A stretch of DNA of 64,000 bases from Aquila chrysaetos chrysaetos (taxonomy: Eukaryota; Chordata; Aves; Accipitriformes; Accipitridae): positions 3,286,001 to 3,350,000 of the forward strand of contig NC_044010.1 in NCBI RefSeq assembly GCF_900496995.4, given 5' to 3'. Numbering within the stretch: position 1 is the first letter of the stretch; each line of letters begins with the position of its first letter. Positions 1-10,261 of this stretch are shown in pieces. A program made the position numbers and the translations under genes. The notes under the pieces are model-generated. The model was not told the origin of the DNA and did no database searches. It worked only from the letters and a program-made list of their open reading frames with translations.

Positions 1-332
1 GTTTTCGCCTCTCCCAGCCGTGCCTCGCTCCGTGGCATCGCCTGCCGACCTGACCGTCAGCTCCTCGCACCCCTCGGTCGGGACCCCCAGAGCCCACCAG
101 TGCCCTTTGCCCCTGCCCTCCCTCCCCAGCCCCACTTCTGACCTGCCGCGGCGTGCCGGGTGTTTGCCGCAGCGTCGCCGGCGCACGCTGAAGGTCTGCA
201 TTATAGATCAAAGAGCATTAATTAGGATTGCGCTGAGTGTATCTGAGCTCACCGGGCTCGGTAAGAGGTGGGGGTTGACACCATCAGGCTGTAATTTTCC
301 ACACTCTGGAAACCTCTTTTTTCTGCTTCCAG
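1..332 (+). other. GPR156: GPR156 intron, 3' part
   Basis: This GC-rich sequence lies upstream of the first recognisable exon and ends in a pyrimidine-rich acceptor (TTCTGCTTCCAG at 321-332). I see no coding similarity to the rest of the receptor here. The upstream GPR156 exons (N-terminus, TM1 to most of TM5) must lie before the window. A long open frame runs across this region and past the exon, but its translation is low-complexity and not receptor-like. Confidence 0.7.
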
Positions 333-569
333 AGTATCCTTCTGCTGTATGGGACCTACTTGGCCGGTCTGACGGACAACGTCAGCTCCCCGCCAGTCAA
401 CCAGTCCTTGACGCTCATCGTCGGGGTCAACCTCGTTTTCCTGGCTGCTGGCACCGTCTGCTTGGTTCACCGCTTCTTCCGCGCTTGGCACAACTTGCTG
501 TTTGGTTTTACCTCCGGAGGCATCTTCGTGTGTACAACCACGATCAACTGCTTCATCTTTGTCCCACAG
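333..569 (+). CDS. GPR156: GPR156 internal coding exon: end of TM5, TM6 and TM7
   Basis: This exon encodes 79 residues of an orphan class C G-protein-coupled receptor of the GABA-B-like group. The frame starts with LLLYGTYLAGLTDNV, then the conserved loop SSPPVNQS. A hydrophobic helix (LTLIVGVNLVFLAAG) follows, and then the last helix, GGIFVCTTTINCFIFVPQ. From family knowledge I place these as the end of TM5, intracellular loop 3, TM6 and TM7. The borders are a CAG acceptor at 330-332 and a CAG/GTATGC donor at 569/570, both in phase 0. The next exon begins LKQWKAF, as it does directly after TM7 in the mammalian protein. The family protein is constitutively active, couples to Gi/o and sets hair-cell orientation in the inner ear. 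The exact acceptor is the least certain point, because an AGAG lies at the border. Confidence 0.93.
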
Positions 570-848
570 GTATGCTGCCACCTCTGGCCTGGAAACGGGC
601 ACGTTTTCGGGGTTTAACAACAGCAGCCGCGTGGGTCAAAGCACTTATTTTCCTGCTTCTTTCCCCAAACATTTGGGCTCACCTGCACAGCTCATCCCCC
701 AAGCCCCCGGTGGCTCTGCTTCCCCAAGCAAGTCCCCCGAGTCTCCAAGGAGCGCAGGCGCGTTGCAGAACCGCTGCTCCGAAACCCTCCCGCGAGAGCA
801 TGCCACGGGCGACAGCCACGCGGAGGGCACCCGGGGAGGCTGCTGCCT

Positions 849-878
849 TCCTCCTCCTCCTCCTCCTCCTCCTCCTCC
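849..878 (+). repeat. (TCC)10 microsatellite
   Basis: Ten uninterrupted TCC units lie inside the GPR156 intron. On the other strand the run reads GGA. It is a simple repeat and likely length-polymorphic. Confidence 0.95.
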
Positions 879-1284
879 ATGTGGGCGGTAGGATCGGTCC
901 TTCATGCAGTTGTCCTCTCCTCGTATCCCACGTTCTTGCTCCCGCCGAGGGTTCCTGCCCGCGGCAGGGATGGAGCCAGGCTCTGGCCATCGAGATGGAC
1001 TCGCCAGGCTCAGAAGCTTCGTGGCTGCTGGTGGTCCTCAGGGGAGGCTGTCCTTCTCCACGCTCTTGGAGAAGAAAGCTGGGCTTTGCCGTAAGAGAGG
1101 AGGAGGACGTGGAGGTGTTTGAAGGAAGCCGTCCTGGCCACGACGTTAGCGGGGAAAAATGCTCCCATTGTTACAGGGAGAGGAAACAGTTGTTTACTCG
1201 GTTTAATGTTTGGAGGGATGTTTGGGCTCAAGGAAATGAGGTGAAAAAGGGAGGAAGAGGTGAAGCTGAAGAAAAAGCACATCT

Positions 1285-1665
1285 GTGCAAGAGAGGGCTC
1301 GGGGGATCTCACCAATGTGTATAAATACTGATGGGGGTGGAGTAGGGAAGGGGAAGCCAGGCTCTTCTCAGTGGTGTCTACTGACAGGACAGGGGACAAT
1401 GGGCACAAACTGAAACACAGGAAACTTTATTTAAACATCAGAAAACGTTTTTTTGGGGGGTTTTGGTTGTTTGTTTTTTTTTTTTTTTTCTGTGAAAGTT
1501 GTAAAGGCCTGGAGCAGGTTGTCCAGAGAGGTGGTGGAGTCTCCATCCTTGGAGGTACTCAAGACCCAGCTGGACACGGTCCTGGGCAGCCTGGTCCAGC
1601 TGACCTTGCTTGAGCGGGGTGGTTGGAGGATTTCCAGAGATCCCCTCCTACCTTACACTGGATGC
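1285..1665 (+). mobile_element. CR1 LINE fragment (3' part), sense
   Basis: The sequence matches the end of the CR1 second ORF and its 3' UTR. It shows GGATCTCACCAATGTGTATAAATAC, the block coding LFSVVSTDRTGDNGHKLKHR, and the GTGGAGTCTCCATCCTTGGAGG block near 1536-1557. It ends before the usual octamer repeats, with GACCTTGCTTGAGCGGGGTGG followed by degraded sequence. A T-rich insertion (about 1447-1490) interrupts the frame. The copy is truncated at its 5' end, mutated and non-functional. It sits inside a GPR156 intron. Confidence 0.88.
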
Positions 1666-2390
1666 AGTGTAACTGCAGAGTCCCAACCCAGTAGATGAGC
1701 AGCCCTTGGGAGCAGGATCCAAACCTCCTCTGACAAGCACCGAGCCTGCTGGCGATGCTCTGCCAAGCACGAGGTCTGGCGGAGCAAGGGCAGAGGAGCC
1801 GATGAGCTGTACTTGCGCTCTGCCTGTACCATTTTTCTGCCGTAGCCTGGGGGCCCTGAACATTTTATTTAACTTGGATCTTTTAATTCATCAACTTGTT
1901 TTTCCTAATGGGCTTGCTCTTCTATTGCTCATCCGAGATCGATAAGCAGCCGGAGCTGGGCTGCGCAAGGCTTCTACGCAGACAGTAGGCGAGAAATGGA
2001 TACTAAGCGTTGCTGGTTTTCAGCTTGTCACCGGTGATTCGGGGATAAGGAGGCGTGCGTGACACCGTCTTTGTCTGTCACAGAGTCAGGGAGGGGGGGG
2101 AGAAGGAGAAGGGGGCTTTTACAGCGCGCTTAGAGGTTGCGGCGCAGGCGGGCAGCGACCCTCTCTGCGTTAAAGGCTGGAGCCGGGGACAGGGTAGGTC
2201 TCAGATGGGTGGGAGGCTCCGAGTGACACCGCGGCCCCTCGCCCAGCCATCTCTGCTCCTCCGTCACACCCTGCCTTTGTCCGCCCTTCTCCGTCCCTTG
2301 TCCCTTTGTCTCCTTCGCGCTCGAGCTGCGCCTGCCTCCCGCCGCGTCGGCAGGCTCCGCGCGCCGATAACTCCCTCTTCTCCTCCCCAG

Positions 2391-2549
2391 CTCAAGCAGT
2401 GGAAAGCCTTTGAAGAAGAAAGCCAAACCGTGAGCCACATGGCGAAATATTTCACCAGCCCGAGCAAGAGCTGCCGCTCGGTGTACAGCGAGGAGCAGCT
2501 CTACCAGCTGATAGGGGAGAAAAACTCCATGAAGCGGCTGCTCACCGAG
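2391..2549 (+). CDS. GPR156: GPR156 coding exon just after TM7
   Basis: This exon encodes 53 residues beginning LKQWKAFEEESQ and ending MKRLLTE. It is the start of the cytoplasmic tail, immediately after TM7. The 159-nt exon is phase 0 at both ends, with acceptor CTCCCCAG (2383-2390) and donor GAG/GTACGG (2549/2550). The last residues start the coiled coil that continues in the next exon (KNAVIESLQEQ). A tail coiled coil is a shared trait of the GABA-B-like receptors. The middle of the exon (SPSKSCRSVYSEEQL) looks more variable than its ends. Confidence 0.95.
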
Positions 2550-3179
2550 GTACGGGGCTCTGCCGGCCCCCCTCGGCCGCGCCGGCTTCTCCCCTTCCCT
2601 GCCGTGGGCTGAAGGCTTTGCAGGGTGGGAAGCCCTTCCCGACGCCCCGGTGCTCCCGCTCCAGCCTCTTCCCTCCGGAGGGGAAAAGCCGCTTTGTTTT
2701 GTCACATCGCTCCGCGCCCCAAAGCGCCAAAATTTAGGCGTAATCTGGAGGGTTTCCAAAAAACACGTAGGGAGAAGAGCAGGAGAGCCTGGTTCCCGCA
2801 GCCCGGTCAAACGTGGTTAATTCAGAGGGGAGATGCCCCATCTCAGGAAAGCCCCCAGCCTCCTGCTCTGTCGCCTGCACTGCGTGGGGGGGAGCACCCG
2901 TGTTTGGAGAGCTGCCTGCCCCGGTGCCCCCCCCGCCCCTTCCCGCACCCACATCTGGGGGGCTCTGGGGGGCTCCAGGGGAGGACGTGGTCACACACGC
3001 TGCCGACGTAGCTCTTCCAGCCCTATTTGCGGTGCTGCCTCAGAGCACCTCTCCACGCGGAGGTGGGGGGGGGGGGGGGGGGGGCGATACGTTTTTTGGC
3101 CGTGCCTGCTTCCAAACTGGCGGCGTTCTCGTCCCCTCCGCCTGCCCCACGCTTGACCGGGTGTATCTGTTTGACGCAG
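2550..3179 (+). other. GPR156: GPR156 intron before the terminal exon
   Basis: This 630-nt GC-rich intron has donor GTACGG at 2550 and an acceptor TTTGACGCAG ending at 3179. It contains a 20-nt G run at 3065-3084, about 95 nt upstream of the acceptor. No other feature was recognised. Confidence 0.9.
3065..3084 (+). repeat. poly-G run (20 G)
   Basis: An uninterrupted run of 20 G lies in the intron close to the last GPR156 exon. On the coding strand it can form G-quadruplexes. Run length is often miscalled by sequencers. Confidence 0.95.
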
Positions 3180-4361
3180 AAAAACGCCGTGATCGAAAGC
3201 CTGCAGGAGCAAGTGAGCAGCGCCAAGGAGAAGCTGATGAGGCTGATGTCTGCAGAGAGCGGCTGCGACCCCCACGTACCGCCGGCAGCTCCCCGCACCG
3301 GGAGCTCGGGACGGCGTGGGGATGCACCGGGGGACCACCGCCCCCCGGACCCGGAGCGGGACGGGTCGCAGCCTCCCTGCTTGCCGGGTACGCCGCCTCT
3401 TCGCAGCGATGCTCAGGATCTCCAGAAACACGCGAGCCGCGAGCCTGTTTGCTCTCGGGTGCCGGTTTTTGACACGGGGGACGGCATCGAACGTGGCCCA
3501 AAAGACGTCCAGGAATGCGGGAAACCCGCGGGGCAGGGGCAGCCTCCGGAGCAGCTGCCGGGCCAGGACATCTCGGCCGGCGTGGCGTGGGAGACGTCCC
3601 CCAAAGTCAGCTACGTCAGCAGCGAGAAGCTGCGGGAAATCTTGCGAGAGCTGAGCCTGGATGGCAAAACCTATAGCCCGGCTTTACCTGGGGGATCCCC
3701 GCGGGGCAGCCCCCCAGGTGAGCAGGGAGGAACGTGGGGGGCCCGGGAAGGCTGCCCGGGCATCCGCACGCCCCTCAGCCCCTACCCGGCGAGGCGGCGG
3801 CGGAGGATCCTGCTGCCCGCTGCTTCCACCCGCTTCCACGGACACGTGTCCCCTCGCGCCAGCCGCGGGGTGAAGGAGGCAGGCGGCTGGGGCGGCGGGG
3901 GATCGCCGCGTATCTCCCCGGGGAGGGAAGGGGAGATGGCTGGCGGGGGGGTCCTTCACCCGCCAGCACCGTCCCCTCCAGCCGTCCCTGGGGAGCTCTG
4001 CCTCCAGCCAGAGGGATGGCCGGGATGGCCGGAATCTCGGGACGCTTCGCCGTGCATCCCGCGGGAGCGGCGGCGGTGGCAGGGCACCCCGAGGGGACCC
4101 GCCGAGCCCTCCCTGCGCTCGCTGTACTATTACCCGGACTCCGACTCCAGCAGCAGCAGCAGCAGCTCTGAGGAGATGTTTCACGGCTGCCACCGGCCCT
4201 GCTGCGAGGTCTGCTTCCAGAGTCCGCGCGGCTCCCTGGGAAGCAGTAGCACGGACACGGACGCGGAGCCCGGCGGTTGCGCGGGCCACTGGACAGAGCG
4301 CCGCGGCGGGCCCCAGCCCGTGGTGAATTTCAAAGAAGATCTGAAACCCACCTTTGTGTGA
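3180..4361 (+). CDS. GPR156: GPR156 terminal coding exon: coiled coil and cytoplasmic tail
   Basis: This exon encodes the last 393 residues and the TGA stop (4359-4361). It opens with KNAVIESLQEQVSSAKEKLMRLM, a heptad-like coiled coil continuing from the previous exon. Next comes a poorly conserved Pro/Gly-rich tail. Three islands resemble the mammalian protein: SSEKLREILRELSLDG (about 3625-3665), LSPYPARRRRR (about 3775-3805), and the C-terminal block. That block has an acidic/serine run ([13 protein letters not shown], from an AGC repeat near 4145-4165), a cysteine cluster (CHRPCCEVCFQS) and the ending NFKEDLKPTFV. The ending is the clearest proof of identity. With the two other exons, 525 residues are visible; the human protein is about 814. 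A 264-nt in-frame segment (3718-3981) has splice-like borders, but it encodes the RRRRR island and is therefore normally coding. Confidence 0.95.
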   Translation, partial: KNAVIESLQEQVSSAKEKLMRLMSAESGCDPHVPPAAPRTGSSGRRGDAPGDHRPPDPERDGSQPPCLPGTPPLRSDAQDLQKHASREPVCSRVPVFDTGDGIERGPKDVQECGKPAGQGQPPEQLPGQDISAGVAWETSPKVSYVSSEKLREILRELSLDGKTYSPALPGGSPRGSPPGEQGGTWGAREGCPGIRTPLSPYPARRRRRILLPAASTRFHGHVSPRASRGVKEAGGWGGGGSPRISPGREGEMAGGGVLHPPAPSPPAVPGELCLQPEGWPGWPESRDASPCIPRERRRWQGTPRGPAEPSLRSLYYYPDSDSSSSSSSSEEMFHGCHRPCCEVCFQSPRGSLGSSSTDTDAEPGGCAGHWTERRGGPQPVVNFKEDLKPTFV

Positions 4362-4512
4362 CTGGGGGCACCCCTGCCCCAAAGGCAAGCGCCCTCCCGC
4401 CCCCGAAACGCTGGGTGTTTTCAGCGACGCTAAAGCCATGCGTCCCTCCGAGGGACGCGTCTTGTTCTGGCATCTGGGGGTCGGGAATAAACCTTGCCCC
4501 GCTCCGGGTTGC
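4362..4512 (+). other. GPR156: GPR156 3' UTR
   Basis: This short 3' UTR of about 150 nt runs from the stop codon to just after the AATAAA signal. Its end is inferred from the usual 10-30 nt distance between signal and cleavage site. Longer forms cannot be excluded. Confidence 0.65.
4486..4491 (+). terminator. GPR156: polyadenylation signal AATAAA
   Basis: A canonical AATAAA lies 125 nt after the GPR156 stop. A GT-rich stretch follows at about 4540-4565 and fits a downstream element. This supports a short 3' UTR. Confidence 0.75.
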
Positions 4513-4776
4513 GATGTCAGCCCCAGCGGCGACTGCAGACGGTGTTTGGCTGGGAGGTGGTTGGCAGCACTCGGGGAGGTGGCCGCGGTTTTGTCCCTGC
4601 CACCCCACAGATAGCCAGCACGTCTGTCCGTCCCGCTGCCGGCAGCGGAAAGACTGGGGGCTGGGTGTCCTGCGAGAGCCCAAACTTCATCATCTCAGAG
4701 GGTTTTCCCTACGAGAGCTGGTTGATTCGCGGCGCCGCGTCTCAGAAACGCGCGCGGCTTCTCGCACGCGGCAGGC

Positions 4777-4796
4777 GGACGGACGGACGGACGGAC
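4777..4796 (+). repeat. (GGAC)5 tetranucleotide repeat
   Basis: Five perfect GGAC units lie in GC-rich flanking sequence just downstream of GPR156. Confidence 0.9.
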
Positions 4797-4973
4797 AGAG
4801 GACTCCTTCCCCGAGGCTGCCGATGCAAGAGCCTCCCACCGGCATCGCACCCGGCTGGAGATGGGACTCCAGAAGCAGTTGCAGTTGCTCGCCCGGGGCG
4901 TGCTGCTCCCTGGCAAAGCGAGGACCTCGGAGCGGGGCACGTGCAGGAGACTTTTGGGGTGGTTGGTTTTTGG

Positions 4974-4997
4974 TTTTTTTTTTTTTTTTTTTTTTTT
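4974..4997 (+). repeat. poly-T run (24 T)
   Basis: This is an uninterrupted homopolymer. It could be the tail of an antisense retroposed sequence or slippage; no adjacent element is recognised. Confidence 0.9.
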
Positions 4998-6774
4998 GGT
5001 AGCATCTGAACGAGAAAATGGAGTCCAAAGGTGATGCCCCGGGAGGTGTCTTTGCGTTTTGTGTAGTTCAGTTGCACGGTCGTAGGTGAGGCTCAGGTCA
5101 GAGCTGAAGGGAAAGACAAGCTAGCAATCGTAAAAGAGGATCTGAAAAGGTTTTCTTTTCTTTTTTTGCCTTGTTTTTCTGGGGCTTGGGCCCTTCTGTA
5201 TGTCTTTGTATGGATGATGTAGTCTGGAATGAGGTTTGTTTAAATTCATATGGTCTGTTTAATTTTTATCTTAGCAATATCAAGAACAGTAAATGCGGTG
5301 TGCCTGCTTTTTGGAGGATATTTATGAAGGCATTTCGGCATATGGTTTCCTCCACAGAAGTTCAGGTTGCTAAGACCTGAGGCCCAGTGCATAAAAAACC
5401 CTCTGGAGAAAGGCTTTGTTAAAAGGGCTGGTGACAGAGGAATCCCAAACCCGGTTTTGAACAATGCACATTAGCACTGCCCTCTCCGTTATCCTTTACA
5501 ATGGTGAAATCTCTCACTGCTGTGTCCCGTCACTGATGTCACCTTTTTTTTTTCCCCATCGCTTCTGTGGTTTTCCAAGCTTGCTGAATTTCTAGGTCAA
5601 ATCACCAAAACCAATAATCTTATGGGGAACAATATTCCCATAGCCCCTCTTCGCTTCTAAAATGGAAACACCCCAGAGGGTAATCCCAATTTTTTTTTTC
5701 TTTTTGGTCACCTTTTGCTAACAGATACCAGTTTCCTTCGTGTTTTTTTTTTTTTCTTTCGCAGCTGTCTGAGCGCTTACACCTCTGGCCTGGGTGAAGT
5801 GCATTGACTGGGGGTCCCCTTCCTCCGCGGGCCAAATCCGCAGCGGAGGCCAGAGACGGAGAAGCCCAGACAAAGGTGCGAGTGTGGAAAGTCTCCTGCG
5901 GTCCCAGCAGAGGGGAAGGCTGCCAGCGCAGCCCTCGCTGGTGCGGAGGGATGCTGAAACAAGCCAGAGGTGGGTAGGATCAGGGCGGAAGGCGTGGGGG
6001 TTAGAACTGCATGCTGCGACGTGCCCCTCCGCACCGCTTTCTTGGGCACCCCCAAAAAGCAGGTTATTTTTTTTAAAAATTGGAATCCACCCTGTGCCAT
6101 GCCAAAGCCGCAGGGAGCTCGTGTAGAGCCAGAAAGCGCCGTACCGCCTGGCCCCAGGGGAGCGGGAGCACCCTGCGAGCATGCAGCGGCCGGTGTTTTA
6201 TTTATAACCATCATTTTATTCGACAGGCCGGAGCGTGTCCGGCTCCGCGGCGCCTGGGGAGGTGGGGGGTCCTGTACTGGGGGGCTTGGGTGCCTTTTTC
6301 CCCATCGCCTTCCCACCCTGGGGCCAGGGAAAAGGCACCTGCAGTTTTGCAGCTCTCGCAGCAGGGGCTGCTGCTGCCACGTCGGGTGCAGTAGCAAACC
6401 TCAGGTGTCCCACGCCGCGCATCCCACGGCATCCCCGCGCTGGGACGACGGGTGGGACAGGGAGGTGGCTGGGACGCTCTAGGGACCCTGTTAAATATAG
6501 GGCAAAGCCACTTTTCCAAATTGGGGCTGGCTTCTCCCCACCCCCAAGCATGTTTAGAGTAGCATTTTGTTCTGGGGCTAGGAAATACTGCAGCATGGTC
6601 ATAGGAAATGATCAACCGTGCAGCCACCTGGAAGCAGCTGATATAAAAATTAACTTAACATCCACTAGCGAATGCAGAAAAACCCTCCAGAGGACTTTGA
6701 ACCTATGGTTTGTTTGGAAAGTCATCACTGGAATTTGGGGCAGTTGCTTTACTGTCTGGTGACCAGCAGCCACC

Positions 6775-7413
6775 AGCTGAAAACTGGCTGTGGATGCACC
6801 TACTAAGGCGGCCAACGGCATCCTGGCTTGTATCAGAAACAGTGTGGCCAGCAGGAGCAGGGAAGTGATTTCCCCCCTGTACTCGGCACTGGTGAGACCG
6901 CACCTCGAATACTGTGTTCAGTTTTGGGCCCCTCACTACAAGACAGACATTGAGGTGCTGGAGCGTGTCCAAAGAGCAACAAAGCTGGTGAAGGGTCTAG
7001 AGAACAAGTCTTACGAGGAGCGGCTGAGGGAACTGGGGTTGTTTAGCCTGGAGAAAAGGAGCCTGAGGGGAGACCTTATCGCTCTCTACAACTACCTGAA
7101 AGGAGGTTGTAGCCAGGTTGGTGTCGGTCTCTTTTCCCAAGTGACAAGCGATAGGACGAGAGGAAATGGCCTCAAGTTGCACCGGGGGAGGTTTAGATTG
7201 GATATTAGGAAAAATTTCTTCACCGAAAGGGTTGTCAAGCACTGGAACAGGCTTATGGGAAGTGGCTGAGTCACCATCCCTGCAAGTATTTAAAAGATGC
7301 GTAGACGTGGCACTTAGGGACATGGTTTAGTGGTGGACTTGGCAGTGTTAGGTTAACAGTTGGACTCGATGATCTTAAAGGTCTTTTCCAACCTAAATGA
7401 TTCTATGATTCTA
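6775..7413 (+). mobile_element. CR1 LINE, 5'-truncated copy with intact 3' end, sense
   Basis: This is the C-terminal end of the CR1 second ORF plus its 3' UTR. A frame of about 159 codons is still open (6790-7269) with the family landmarks [29 protein letters not shown] and RLDIRKNFF. The frame is lost only at the end (about 7253-7267), where the usual LPREVV is missing, consistent with a two-base deletion. The 3' UTR ends GATCTTAAAGGTC...AACCTAAATGATTCTATGATTCTA, the tandem octamer end typical of avian CR1. The copy has no endonuclease and no catalytic reverse-transcriptase core, so it cannot move by itself. The long open frame suggests it is younger than the other copies here. Confidence 0.95.
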
Positions 7414-10260
7414 CTTTCTACATGTGCGCAGAAGGCTGATGCAGTTCATGCATGTATGTGCACACATGAAAACTCACTGGTGCTTTTGATGACTCCCAAC
7501 TCTGGCCTCCCCCAGTATCTAGCGAGGAATACGCATTTGATTCCGGGGGGAAGAGTCAAAGCACCGTGTGATGGATCGGGCTGCCTGCACGTGAGAAGAA
7601 AGGACAGAGTGAGATGGTGGGCTGCCTTTCATTGCCATTGGTATTTCGGGATCTTTGCATCGGGCATTGCACGGGCACGCAGAGGAGCCTTCATGCTGCT
7701 TAACTTGAGGCACCTGTCTTTCTTAGGCACTGAATTCAGCATTTCGTTCCCCCATGGCTCTTTGTACAGTCTTTGGAGGAGCCTGTCTCTCCCCATTAAG
7801 CCATTCAAAGCGTCTTAATTAGAGCTTTGCCCTGAATCCAAGGTTCCTGAGCAGCTGTAGAGGCAGCGGCACGTGTTCTGCGAAGGTGGAGAGGAAGGCT
7901 GTGAGAGCTGAGAAGGCGGCTTATGGCAGCAGGACCGCGAGTGCCCTGATTTATAACTGGCTATAACCAACTCTTTTTCTTGCTGCTGCTGATGGATATA
8001 GCCTAAAGAGAGCCGTCTCTCACCCAGTGAGCCTGTAGTACCCGTAGCCCACGTGAGCAGTTCCTTCTGCAACGTATCCGCTGTCTAAATCTGTTCCCCT
8101 TGGGAAAGGCTGTGCCTCTTTGCAGTTCAAGGCAGAAACTTTCATCTTACAGAAACCGAAATACAAGGTAAGTGACTGGAAGGAGGTCCCCCGCCTGCTC
8201 CCAGGTGAGTGCTGGACTCACCGTCCTTACAAATGTGCTCTCGGTACTTCAGGGCGTGTGAGAAACTCCCGCTACCCAGAAGCTACGCAGCGGCTCTTGG
8301 CAATCCTGTACACCCCATCCCAGCACCCCGTCACCATCCAAGCAGTATCTGCCAGCAGAGAGGTTGCCTCTTCCAATGACGCACGGGGCGGCCGCAGCAG
8401 TTCCTGCTGATGAGGTCCTTTGAATGATTTTAGCTTCCCGACCCGTGTTTCCAAGCCATCCTTCCCCTGCTAGCTGTGTACCTCCGCGGGCTCCAGCTCG
8501 GTGACTCCTGCTGCAAACCATAGGCAGAGACGACGAATCCGCCAGCATCCCTGAGCCCTGCTACGCGCGGTGCTATAGGAGATGCTCCACAGAGCGGAGC
8601 CTTTCCCTGCCCACGCAGGGAAAGTTCACAGGCGCTTCTCTTCTGTTTAAAAGCTCTGCGGCCTCTGCCCGCTCCCCCTGACCCCGGCGATGCACCGACA
8701 CCTCTGTGCCCTTTCCTTGCCGACGGCTGTTTAGGAAGGGTCACGTCACCGCCGGGATGAGACGTCTCTGTACGCCTGCGTGCTGGGCTTTGGCAAGAGC
8801 CAGGAAAGCAGGAAGCCTTGAGGCTCTTGTGCTGCAACCACCTGCCATCGCTCAGTCTGCCTCTGTTACCCTGTCAGCTTGCGACTGTTTAGGAAATAAC
8901 AAAATTGATCTCGATTGTGATTCAGCTGCCCGGTTAAAAAAAAAAAAAAAAAAAAAGGAGAGGGGGGGAAGCTTTGTTAGCTACGGCAGAGAAGGATTAA
9001 GCCAAGCTCTCTGGGAGAAGAGTGCTGGCTGTCGGCGTGGAAGTTTCCCCGCTGCCTTGTGCTGGTGTTAGCAGCTGGGATCTGTGGGGAACCTCTTGCT
9101 CTGAGCTTTGATACCAGGGGCAGTTATTAGAAATAATGGGTATTTGAAAATACTGCAAGAGGGAAAAAACCCACAGGTGTCCTTGGCCCAGAGTAACCAG
9201 ACTGTGCGACCCGTGGAGACGGTGGCTGTACAGTGGTGCCACATCTGTGCGGGGACATTCCTGTGGCACAGTGGGGAGCAGCAGTCAGGGGCTCTAGGTC
9301 TCCAAGTAGCCTGTGCTGTAAGTTTTGAGGAGGTGAGGGAGCACCCGCATTTGTACATGCCCTCCACATGTCTGGAAGAAGCTCCAGAAAAGTCTTCCTC
9401 AAGTCCAACAGCCATGAGGGCTGTGGAGAAGTGCTCTCCTCCTGAGCGATGTTACTCTCCTGAGCCCAGAAACCAGGCCTGTCTCTTACCTTACCCCGCT
9501 TTCATGAGTGCCGCCTTGGCCTCTACCTCTAGCTATGTACTACTAAAACTGCAGCTACTGCTGTTCCCCCAAGGTCTGCTCATAGAGCCAGAGCAGCAAA
9601 GCCGGAGATGTCCAGTTGCGAGGCAGCAAACGCATCGGTGTAAGCTGCATCCTCATTGCTGGCCTTGTGCTGCAGAAAGTGATCCCATCCTTGGGGGACT
9701 CCTAGGAGACAGAGAAAAAACACCATCAAAAGAGTTGTGGATCCTGGGGTGGCAGGAGAACTGTGGATGTTTTAGCAGTTGATGTTAATTGCAGGAACTT
9801 TCTGCTACGTTATACGATCATGCCCTGTGGAAACGATCCCTGCGTGCGCCTGGCTGAGAAAGTGCGTGGGATACCTCCACAAAGTTCCAAGCCTGGAGTT
9901 TCTTTTCCCATGTTAAAATTGTTTATCGGAGCTGCTGGAGCACATTCACCTCAGAGCATGTACCTCTCAGTGTTTACAGTGAGGTTTCTTGCTTTCATGC
10001 CCGCGCCACCACCTTTCCTCTGTGTAGAGGAACCTGTAGCTCAGCTGGTTTTCGTCTAACTCAGGCATCGGTCGCTTTATGCTTTGTGCCGCCAGAGCAC
10101 AATCATTTACATAAGGATTCTTTTTTTTTTTTTTTTGTCCTGGAGGTTCTTGTGTACAGGATGGGCGCGAGGGACTTTGTCCTGCCAGGCAGCTATATAA
10201 AGCACTCAGTGATTCAGCATTTACTGCGCCCTACACAGATTCCTCTGTTATCATACCAGC
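7414..10260. other. intergenic, no gene recognised
   Basis: This mixed-composition sequence contains a 22-A run (8936-8957). A frame of 224 codons is open on the + strand at 9108-9782. It lacks an early ATG (first ATG near 9355) and resembles nothing I know. No exons, RNA genes or repeats were recognised. Confidence 0.55.
8936..8957 (+). repeat. poly-A run (22 A)
   Basis: This homopolymer is followed by a G/A-rich stretch. No retroposed body was recognised upstream of it. Confidence 0.9.
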
Positions 10261-10261
10261 A

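Larger units (their letters stand above)
570..2390 (+). other. GPR156: GPR156 intron between the TM7 exon and the post-TM7 exon
   Basis: This 1.8-kb GC-rich intron runs from GTATGC at 570 to CTCCCCAG at 2383-2390. It holds a (TCC)10 microsatellite at 849-878 and a CR1 fragment at about 1285-1665. Otherwise I recognise nothing. Several long open frames cross it on both strands, but they reflect high GC content and low-complexity sequence and are not genes. Confidence 0.85.
4513..6774. other. intergenic, no gene recognised
   Basis: The first part is GC-rich. It holds (GGAC)5 at 4777-4796 and a 24-T run at 4974-4997. The rest (5000-6770) is mixed sequence with short T runs near 5690 and 5743. 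Open frames here show no recognisable domain. Confidence 0.6.

Noticed and set aside
20-1324. 434-codon + strand open frame at the window start
   Set aside because: It runs in a different frame across the true GPR156 exon and its introns. The translation is low-complexity and partly CR1, so it is a by-product of high GC content.
3718-3981. Treating the segment as a normal constitutive intron
   Set aside because: Its translation contains the SPY-RRRRR island that resembles the mammalian GPR156 tail, so it is coding by default. I keep only the exitron possibility.
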